Of a DNA stretch of 37,626 nucleotides, positions 31,313-37,626 are shown in pieces (position 1 is the stretch's first letter; each line of letters starts with the position of its first letter). The stretch comes from JACQXX01 sp964639175. GTDB taxonomy: Bacteria; Acidobacteriota; Blastocatellia; Chloracidobacteriales; Chloracidobacteriaceae. The position numbers were made by a program, and so were the translations under genes. The stretch covers positions 1 to 37,626 of the forward strand of contig CAZXCE010000011.1 of NCBI GenBank assembly GCA_964639175.1. The letters run 5' to 3'. The notes under the pieces were generated by a model. It made no database searches, was not told the DNA's origin, and saw nothing but the letters and a program-made list of their open reading frames with translations.

Positions 31313-31936
31313 TTACCTGGTTTTTGATTTCGGGAGATAGGCTTCTGGAATCGGGTTGTCAGGTCGTTCGGTGTCCCAAAAAACCGTCATCACCCACCAT
31401 CGGTTCCCATCTTTGAGTAGTTGAATGCTGTTAATGCCGCGAGCAAAGGGTTTCGCGTCCTGCGGTGAATGCAGGGATTCATAAGTGCTAAACACCTGCA
31501 CGATATTTCCGAAGTGCTCGCTTTTCCGGGCAATTTCGCGCTCGTAAAAGCCGCTTTTTTCAAAATAGGCCGAGGCTCGTTGAATATAGCCTTCGCCATC
31601 ATAGGCATGGGCTTCGCTGCCGCCAGTCGGGGTTGGATTGGTTGGAATCAATCTGGCCGATGGGTGCAGCAGCGACCGGAATCGGTCCCAGTCACGTGTT
31701 TGACCGGCGGGGCCTGAAATAACCTCATAGAGCGTTTTGATGATGGCATCAACTGATTCAACATCAGTTGGCCGTACCTTGGGAACTGCAGAGGGAGTGT
31801 TTTGGTGTGCCATAGCTTGAGCCAAAGAGCTGCTGATTCCAGTTACACACATCACCACCAGGATCAACACCGGGCACGTGTGAAAGACAAACCTGGTCAA
31901 CTGGCGGTGAGGCGTGGGTGAATTTGGCCTGGTCAT
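31313..31936 (-). CDS. Exported NTF2/SnoaL-like fold protein
   Basis: A 207-residue protein with a signal peptide (hydrophobic core HTCPVLILVVMCVTGISSS, cleavage after ALAQA near 41) and a cone-like NTF2/SnoaL-type domain: DVESVDAIIKTLYEVISG, RDWDRFRSLLHPSARLIP, then RGINSIQLLKDGNRWWVMTVFWDTE. This fold binds small molecules or acts as a simple enzyme or immunity-type protein, and the ligand cannot be read here. It lies 103 bases after dnaE on the same strand, with a heptad repeat in between. The start at the ATG 31936 has no strong ribosome binding site. Confidence 0.75.
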   Translation of the reverse strand: MTRPNSPTPHRQLTRFVFHTCPVLILVVMCVTGISSSLAQAMAHQNTPSAVPKVRPTDVESVDAIIKTLYEVISGPAGQTRDWDRFRSLLHPSARLIPTNPTPTGGSEAHAYDGEGYIQRASAYFEKSGFYEREIARKSEHFGNIVQVFSTYESLHSPQDAKPFARGINSIQLLKDGNRWWVMTVFWDTERPDNPIPEAYLPKSKTR

Positions 31937-31952
31937 GGTCAGGATGATCCTT

Positions 31953-31980
31953 GAATAAGAATAAAGAATGAAGAATGAAC
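31953..31980. repeat. Four heptanucleotide units between dnaE and the NTF2-like gene
   Basis: GAATAAG, AATAAAG, AATGAAG, AATGAAC in one register, followed by GAAGTCT. The word family is close to the GATGAAG run at 2211-2238 and the GAATGAA run at 5294-5314. Confidence 0.65.
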
Positions 31981-32039
31981 GAAGTCTTTGTGGGTCAACA
32001 AAAAGCTTGCTTCACACTTCATTTCCGGCCACTGATCGT

Positions 32040-35000
32040 TTAACTAATTCGAACCTCACATCCGGCACACAGGTTCTGAACCGCATGAAGGAGTTCCGGG
32101 CTGGATTTGACACGCACAAACTGATTTGGGCGCACACAGGCAATATCTCCGGTTGGTAACTGAACCTCAAAGCTAATCTGGCAATCACCCCGGTGGCGAT
32201 CAAACAGGCTGCGAAGTTGGTCAACTTTTTCAGCGGTGATACTGCCTGACCGGAAGTAGAAGGTCAGCAGCGAAGCGGAGCGTTCCCGGAGGCCGGCGAG
32301 TGGCTCAACGTCATCGGCAATGATTTTCGAAGGACCATCGTCAGTAAATTCAATCCTACCAGTTACAAGCACTGCTTGGGTATCACTAATTTTGCCGCTG
32401 ATGCGTTTAAAGGTTTCCGGCCAGGCAATGACCTCGATTGAGCCCAGTTCATCTTCGAGCGAAAAGACGCAGAACCGGTCACCTTTCTTCGTGTTTTTCA
32501 CCACATAGCCAACCACCATTCCACCCATTTTGATGGTCTGGTTGGGTTGGCATTTATTGAGTGTTTCATAGCTGACGTTGGAAAACGTCCCGAGCAATTC
32601 GCGATAGCTGGCCAGTGGATGGCCGGTGATATAGAAGCCCAGCGTGGCTTTTTCTCCGGCCAGTTGCTCCTGTTGTGACCACGATGGAACATCCGGCAGG
32701 GTGGCATCGGCATCGGCTTCCATCTCGGCTTCGAGCATTCCAAAAAGCGAGACTTGACCGCTCTGGGCGTCGCGTTGCGCCCGGGCGCCGCTTTCCATCA
32801 CGCTTTCAATCGCCGCAAATTTCTGGGCGCGAGTACCGGGATGTTCGTCGAGCCCTCCCGATTTGATCAGGCTTTCCAGCACACGTCGGTTGAGTGCCCG
32901 GCTGTCAACCCGTTTGGCCAGATCATAAATTGACGTAAATGGGCCATCTTTGCGGGCTTCGACAATGGCATCCACGGCTGATTCGCCGATGCCTTTAATC
33001 GCCATCAGCCCAAACCGGATTGTTTTCTCAGTTGAAGTAAACCCGTGATAACTGAGGTTGACATCCGGCGGCAGGATTTCAATTCCTTGAGCGCGGGCGC
33101 GTTCGATGTATTTGGCCACCTTGTCAGTGTTGTTTAATTCGTTTGACAGAACGGCAGCCCAGAAGTGCGCTGGATAGTAGGCTTTCAGGTAGGCTGTCTG
33201 ATATGCCAGGACCCCATAGCAGGCTGAGTGACTGTTAGCCGTCAGAATCCCATTTGTGAAGTAGTTGTGGTGTGGCCCACGCATGGTCATGTTGTAGGTT
33301 TTTTCCGTCCCCGACGGATCTACCCGCACCAGTTTCATCTTCTTCAAGCGGATCGTGACTCGATTTTGAGGGTATTGACCAGGTGCCTCCAGACTGCTGG
33401 CGGTGAAGGCTTCCACCTCTTCTGAAAAGTAAACCTCCAGACTTTTGTCAAGAATGTCGTGTAATGGAAGATACCCTTGATCCGTGAAGAATTTATGGTC
33501 AGGGGTACAACGCAGGGTGCGTCCGTTTTCAAGCTCTAGCTCAACAACTTCTTTTTCGCCGGTTTCAAAGGCTTCGATGATCTCGTTGACGATGATCTGG
33601 TGTCCATCAAAACTAAACGTGTGGGATGTTGGGACTCCCTTTGCGGCGATTTGAGCTATCGTCACCACCTGACCTGTATCGGCATCCACAATCGGTGAAT
33701 CACCGACCAGACATTTATTGAACGCATAGTCCGCAAACCCTTCGAGCGATTGCCACAGCTTTTCGAGTTTTCCCCGGTCGTGACCGCGATCTTCAGCCTG
33801 TTGAAAGAATTTGGCCTTGTGTGCATCGAGTTCCTCGCGCTTTTTCTTCCCCATGGCGCGTCGAACCAGGTCGGCTTCTCCGAGCGAATATCCAGCCAGT
33901 TTCTGGAAAATCGCCATGATCTGCTCCTGATAAGTGCAATTGTGGAGCACGATGTTGTTACCGACGAAGTTGTGAATCCCCTCAACCGTGATGTCATAAA
34001 CTTGCTCTGTTCCGGCTGGTTGAATTGAAACAATTTCTTCCCAGCGAACTTTGAGATTGGTCTGGGTTTGAGGAAGGTTTAGTGGATCAATCACGCTACA
34101 GATGGCATTAATGGAAATGCGGGGAATCGCTCTATTTTTAGGACGCAAATGTTGGACGGAAAAGTCATATTCCCGCTCCAGGCTTTTCCAGGATCGATTC
34201 CACGTTTGCTCAAGTTCGGTTAAGAAAATCTGCCGGGATACTGAATCTCTGGATTCAGTACTGATTGAAGGTGCTGGAGGAAATGATTTAGACACCAGGA
34301 AGGGTCCAACAAGCTCTCGGAAGAGATGAAGGTTGTAAACTGTCACCTGGTAGGCGGTGATTGGCTCAGATTTTCGTTTTTCGGCTTCATAGACCGACTC
34401 ATAAATAACTGAATGAATGCCTAGTCGCAGGAGGAGCGTTTGAACGTCAAGGGCAAGTTGATGCGAAATTGTTTTGTAGTGATAGAGCTTGGGGCCTAAA
34501 TGGCCATCGCAATCCCACAACGAAGCCAGGAAGAAGCCAATGCACTCTGAATTCAGTCCAAACACAAAGTCCGGAACAAACTTTTGATCTGATCGGCAGC
34601 CCCCGGTTCGAAACTTCAGCCCCAGGTCCCGCAGGTAGGCCAGCACGTCATTTGGTTCGTGGTAGTATTTTTTCTGTGCTCCAACAACTCCAACACGTGT
34701 CACCCCGCGCAATTGTTGAAGTGTCCTGGTTTCAACGCGTTCAAACGCCTGAACACACTTCTGGAATTCCTGAAGCAGGGCTTCATCTTTTGACACAAAA
34801 TCACAGCACGCGGTTGAACTCAGTGAACCATCGGCAATAAGGTAGGCCAGCACGCGCAGTTTTTGGCGATTGTAGTCTTGCTCATCGGCCACCATCAAAC
34901 GATGCGGAGTGGCAATAAAGTCATTGACTTGTAGATCTTTTACCTGACGCCAGCCAGTTTCTGTCAGGACTTGATGATCTGGGGTGACTTTGACACATGA

Positions 35001-37283
35001 GCCATTGCGCAATTTCAATTCAACGACCTCACGCAGCCCATTGTCAAAGAAATGAGTGACGCGCCCGATCTGAGAATTGAGATTCTGATCAACACCTTGA
35101 ACATAAAAAGTGCCGATTTGGGACTCCAGTTCATCAATGCGAACTCGTTTTCCAGAGTGAGCATCCAGAACCAGCGTGTCTCCGGCAACACACACGCCGA
35201 AGGTATTTCCCAAAATATCTTTGAGTTCGGGAAAGTCATATCGGACTTTTTTCCGGCCATGGCGCCGCTCGATATAATCATCAACCATTCCTGAATCAAG
35301 CGGGCCGGGTCGGTACAAGGCATTGAGGGCAATGATGTCTTCCAGGCTCTCGGGTTTCAGTCGGCGGGTGATTTCTTTAATTCCGTCACCTTCAAACTGG
35401 AAAATCGCTTCGGTTTCGCCGTCGGCAAACAGACGCAAGGCTGCCGGATCATCCAGCGGGATTTCGTTGAGGTTGGGTGACTGGCCGTGTTCGCGCTTAA
35501 TGTTTTCCAGGCAATCATTGATGATGGTGAGCGTCGTCAGTCCCAGAAAGTCCATCTTCAACATGCCGGCCTTTTCGAGGTCGTTCATGTTGTACTGGGT
35601 GGCAAGGACGTCAATTTCACCGCGTTCTTTATCTTTCGCTTTGGTTTTGAAGACCGGTACCAGTTCATAGACCGGTCGTGGCGAGATCACCACTCCGGCG
35701 GCGTGAATGGACGAATGCCGCGAACACCCTTCCAGACGCTGGGCGAGATTGAGCATTTCGCGAATCCGCGTGTCTTTTTCATAGGCCGTCTTGAGTTCTG
35801 GGACCGTTTTTAAAGCTTCGCCAATTGGAACGTTGCGTCCGCGCTGTGGCGGCGGAATCATTTTGGCAATTTTTTCGACTTCGGCGTAGGGAATATCGAG
35901 CACCCGTCCGACGTCTTTAATCGCTGCCCGCGAAGCCATCGTCCCAAAGGTGACGATTTGCGAGACGTTTTCCCGCCCATAGAAATTGCCAACATAATCA
36001 ATCACCTGACCGCGTCCACGGACACAAAAATCCACGTCAATATCGGGCATCGAAACGCGTTCCGGATTAAGAAAGCGTTCAAACAGGAGCTCAAACTGGA
36101 GGGGGTCAATATCCGTGATGCGCATCGCATAGGCGACTATCGCGCCTGCCGCCGACCCTCTTCCGGGACCCACGGGGATGCCGTTATCTCGTGCATATCG
36201 AATAAAATCCCAGACGATGAGAAAGTATCCGCAAAAGCCCATCTTCTTGATGGTGGCAATTTCATGGTCGAGCCGTGTCCGATATTGTTCGACACTGTAT
36301 TTCAACTCTCCGCGGGCATGAAGTGGAGCTAATTCGTGGAGTCGGCTTTCAAGTCCTTCACGGGCGACTTTTTCAAAGTAGCTGTCAATCGTGAAGCCTT
36401 CGGGGACCGGATATTCCGGCAGGTGCATTTTGGCTTTTGGAAACCCAAACTGACACATCTCCGCAATTTTCATCGTGTTGCGAAGTGCTTCAACATTTTG
36501 ATTCTCAAAGAGATGCCACATTTCCTCGGCGCTTCGGACATAGTGCGTCGGGCTATAGTGCATCGTGGCCTGATCAATCGTCTTGCCAGTTTGCAGACAC
36601 AGCAGCGCCTGATGGGCACGAAAATCATCGCGGGTCAGAAAATGGGCATCGTTGGTCACCACCAGCGGCACGTCGAGTTTTCGGGCAATTTCAGTGAGCC
36701 CGGCATTGACGCGCGATTGCTGTTCTTCAAAGCCGTCATGGCATTGGAGTTCAAGAAAATAATTTCCTTTGCCGAAAATTTCCTGATACTCGCCAACCTC
36801 ACACACCGCCCGATCCATTTTATCCCGCAAGATAAGCGATGCTGGAACGCCGGACATACAGGCTGACAACGCCACCAGTCCTTCGCTGTGCTTGCTCAGT
36901 AACTCCTTATCCATCCGGGGTTTATAGTAATACCCTTTGGTGTAGGCCAATGACGTCAGGATGACCAGGTTTTCATATCCAGTCTGATTTTTCGCCAGCA
37001 GAATGAGGTGATTGGTTCCTTTTTCTCCTTCAGTGTTCGCGCCTCGTTCGTGCATCGAGCCACGGGCCACATAGGCTTCCATGCCGATGATGGGGCGCAC
37101 ATTCTGTTTTTTCATGGAGTTGTAAAAGGACATTGCCCCAAACATATTGCCGTGGTCGGTGGCGGCCATCGCCGAAAATCCAAGTTTGGAGGCGTGTTCA
37201 GCCAGGGCATCGTGCTGAATTGCACCATCGAGAAGGCTGAAGTCAGAGTGCAAATGCAGGTGAACAAATTCTTTGCGGGACAT
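32040..37283 (-). CDS. dnaE: DNA polymerase III alpha subunit carrying two inteins
   Basis: Replicative C-family polymerase. The frame encodes 1747 residues; after removal of two inteins (698-1115 and 1191-1350) it is 1169, close to the 1160 of E. coli. The PHP domain starts at HLHLHSDFSLLDG (8-20). The active-site acidic cluster is MPDIDVDF (D414, D416, D418) and D578 in KMDFLGL. The finger/Pol3 region with RRAMGKKKREE lies between the inteins. After the second comes a helix-hairpin-helix region (KGIGESAVDAIVEAR), an OB fold (VGYVVKNTKKGDRFCVFSLEDE) and the C-terminal domain. Both inteins sit in conserved core blocks, so splicing is needed for a working replicase. The ATG is preceded by an extended -10 element and no ribosome binding site. 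Confidence 0.97.
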   Translation of the reverse strand: MSRKEFVHLHLHSDFSLLDGAIQHDALAEHASKLGFSAMAATDHGNMFGAMSFYNSMKKQNVRPIIGMEAYVARGSMHERGANTEGEKGTNHLILLAKNQTGYENLVILTSLAYTKGYYYKPRMDKELLSKHSEGLVALSACMSGVPASLILRDKMDRAVCEVGEYQEIFGKGNYFLELQCHDGFEEQQSRVNAGLTEIARKLDVPLVVTNDAHFLTRDDFRAHQALLCLQTGKTIDQATMHYSPTHYVRSAEEMWHLFENQNVEALRNTMKIAEMCQFGFPKAKMHLPEYPVPEGFTIDSYFEKVAREGLESRLHELAPLHARGELKYSVEQYRTRLDHEIATIKKMGFCGYFLIVWDFIRYARDNGIPVGPGRGSAAGAIVAYAMRITDIDPLQFELLFERFLNPERVSMPDIDVDFCVRGRGQVIDYVGNFYGRENVSQIVTFGTMASRAAIKDVGRVLDIPYAEVEKIAKMIPPPQRGRNVPIGEALKTVPELKTAYEKDTRIREMLNLAQRLEGCSRHSSIHAAGVVISPRPVYELVPVFKTKAKDKERGEIDVLATQYNMNDLEKAGMLKMDFLGLTTLTIINDCLENIKREHGQSPNLNEIPLDDPAALRLFADGETEAIFQFEGDGIKEITRRLKPESLEDIIALNALYRPGPLDSGMVDDYIERRHGRKKVRYDFPELKDILGNTFGVCVAGDTLVLDAHSGKRVRIDELESQIGTFYVQGVDQNLNSQIGRVTHFFDNGLREVVELKLRNGSCVKVTPDHQVLTETGWRQVKDLQVNDFIATPHRLMVADEQDYNRQKLRVLAYLIADGSLSSTACCDFVSKDEALLQEFQKCVQAFERVETRTLQQLRGVTRVGVVGAQKKYYHEPNDVLAYLRDLGLKFRTGGCRSDQKFVPDFVFGLNSECIGFFLASLWDCDGHLGPKLYHYKTISHQLALDVQTLLLRLGIHSVIYESVYEAEKRKSEPITAYQVTVYNLHLFRELVGPFLVSKSFPPAPSISTESRDSVSRQIFLTELEQTWNRSWKSLEREYDFSVQHLRPKNRAIPRISINAICSVIDPLNLPQTQTNLKVRWEEIVSIQPAGTEQVYDITVEGIHNFVGNNIVLHNCTYQEQIMAIFQKLAGYSLGEADLVRRAMGKKKREELDAHKAKFFQQAEDRGHDRGKLEKLWQSLEGFADYAFNKCLVGDSPIVDADTGQVVTIAQIAAKGVPTSHTFSFDGHQIIVNEIIEAFETGEKEVVELELENGRTLRCTPDHKFFTDQGYLPLHDILDKSLEVYFSEEVEAFTASSLEAPGQYPQNRVTIRLKKMKLVRVDPSGTEKTYNMTMRGPHHNYFTNGILTANSHSACYGVLAYQTAYLKAYYPAHFWAAVLSNELNNTDKVAKYIERARAQGIEILPPDVNLSYHGFTSTEKTIRFGLMAIKGIGESAVDAIVEARKDGPFTSIYDLAKRVDSRALNRRVLESLIKSGGLDEHPGTRAQKFAAIESVMESGARAQRDAQSGQVSLFGMLEAEMEADADATLPDVPSWSQQEQLAGEKATLGFYITGHPLASYRELLGTFSNVSYETLNKCQPNQTIKMGGMVVGYVVKNTKKGDRFCVFSLEDELGSIEVIAWPETFKRISGKISDTQAVLVTGRIEFTDDGPSKIIADDVEPLAGLRERSASLLTFYFRSGSITAEKVDQLRSLFDRHRGDCQISFEVQLPTGDIACVRPNQFVRVKSSPELLHAVQNLCAGCEVRIS
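33234..33713 (-). mobile_element. DnaE mini-intein (intein 2, 160 residues)
   Basis: A protein-splicing element between FNK (residue 1190) and the +1 Ser1351 of SHSACYG. It begins CLVGDSPIVDADTG; has block B TPDH (T70, H73 of the intein) and ends in block F with HHNYFTNGILTAN (N160). The penultimate residue is Ala rather than His. No endonuclease lies between the splicing halves, so it is a minimal cis intein. The insertion point is four residues downstream of the split-intein site known in cyanobacterial DnaE. All other catalytic residues are present and the reading frame is intact, so it should splice. Confidence 0.93.
33939..35192 (-). mobile_element. DnaE intein with LAGLIDADG homing endonuclease (intein 1, 418 residues)
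   Basis: A protein-splicing element between GNTFGV (residue 697) and the +1 Cys1116 of CTYQEQIM. It begins CVAGDTLVLDAHSG, has block B TPDH (T70, H73 of the intein), a homing endonuclease with two dodecapeptide motifs (LAYLIADG at 115-122, and LASLWDCDG at 222-230, both with the metal-ligand Asp), and ends VYDITVEGIHNFVGNNIVLHN with the His-Asn pair. The endonuclease could copy the element into an empty dnaE allele. The frame is uninterrupted and both catalytic Asp are present, so it may still be active. Confidence 0.95.
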
Positions 37284-37581
37284 AGGAAATTATACCAGTT
37301 TGTAGTCAGTAGTTCGCTAAGTTTATTTGATTGAATTACTTGACTGTTTTCTAATACAAAAACTTCATTGCTGGTTGGTATTAGAATGAGTAGTGAGTAA
37401 CAAGTAGGAAAAGTGAGAGTGTGATTTACTCGTAACTGATTGATTTCAGGTTAGATCGTCTGAGTTGCTGTCGTCGGTGAGGGGATTATAGCCTGTTAAA
37501 GGCTCAGAGAGAACATAAGGAATCGGGTTTCGGGTCTTTGAGAAAAAGACAAGAAAAACAAAAGGACTAAAGATTCGAAAA
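37284..37581. promoter_or_regulatory. dnaE upstream region
   Basis: Beyond the dnaE promoter there is no gene. 7-base periodicity appears at 37302-37315 (GTAGTCA, GTAGTTC) and 37385-37405 (AATGAGT, AGTGAGT, AACAAGT). A small hairpin AGCCT-GTTAA-AGGCT lies at 37490-37504 without a T-run. Confidence 0.5.
37289..37297 (-). promoter_or_regulatory. Extended -10 promoter of dnaE, leaderless start
   Basis: On the minus strand TGGTATAAT (an extended -10, TGnTATAAT with perfect TATAAT at 37289-37294) ends five bases before the dnaE ATG. Transcription would begin at about the A of the start codon, giving an mRNA with no leader. The -35 region (GCGAAC) is not consensus, as expected for an extended -10 promoter, and no ribosome binding site exists. 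Confidence 0.7.
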
Positions 37582-37626
37582 CCCTGAACCCTGAACCCTG
37601 AACCCTGAACCCTGAACCCTGAACCC
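37582..37626. repeat. (CCCTGAA) heptad array, six copies plus, reaching the window edge
   Basis: Six perfect CCCTGAA units run from 37582 to 37623 and the next begins at the edge, so the array may continue. It is the purest heptad array here. The complement TTCAGGG resembles eukaryotic telomere repeats only by chance. Confidence 0.95.

Noticed and set aside
37582..37626. Telomere-like CCCTGAA array as a chromosome end
   Set aside because: It is one of several heptad arrays with different words in a plainly bacterial context, and it sits at the window edge only because the window was cut there.

Overview
The window looks like chromosomal core sequence from a Gram-negative, mid-GC bacterium. 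Several features fit an Acidobacteriota-like genome: a fused LptF-LptG permease of the lipopolysaccharide export system, the order rpmH-rnpA-yidD-yidC-jag, a YidC with Asn in place of the usual membrane Arg, and proteins joining FHA and DUF4388 domains. That placement is inference from gene content; there is no rRNA to test it. I saw no rRNA, tRNA, CRISPR array, insertion sequence or prophage.

Layout, left to right. (1) 1-5259, minus strand: a glnE cut by the window edge, a RidA-like protein without the catalytic Arg, a class III aminotransferase ending in a strong intrinsic terminator, and a SufR-like helix-turn-helix regulator with a cysteine-rich tail. (2) 5413-15820, plus strand: a thioredoxin-fold protein, the LptF-LptG fusion, UDP-GlcNAc 2-epimerase, an HD-type hydrolase next to panB, then panC, the bifunctional NAD(P)HX repair enzyme and a POT peptide transporter. 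(3) 15821-16620: an AT-only direct repeat, a terminator, a possibly structured leader and a 107-residue protein of unknown function. (4) 16810-22100, minus strand: jag, yidC, yidD, rnpA, rpmH and rseP, covering membrane insertion and RNase P. (5) 22468-31936: a transmembrane Ser/Thr kinase on the plus strand facing a minus-strand run that encodes two FHA-DUF4388 paralogues, a zinc-ribbon/membrane/SUMF1-domain protein, a secreted TPR protein and two small envelope proteins. This looks like a phospho-signalling module linked to the envelope. (6) 32040-37283, minus strand: dnaE, the replicative DNA polymerase subunit, carrying two in-frame inteins. One is 418 residues with a LAGLIDADG endonuclease; the other is a 160-residue mini-intein. 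Removing both leaves a normal 1169-residue polymerase. Its ATG sits just after an extended -10 promoter, so its mRNA is probably leaderless.

A separate layer of structure runs through the gaps between genes: tandem repeats with a strict 7-base period but different words at different sites. Two of these runs hold nine heptads in one register, and one of them ends exactly at a start codon. This resembles the heptanucleotide short tandem repeats of cyanobacteria and is one of the two most interesting signals here, with the double-intein dnaE.
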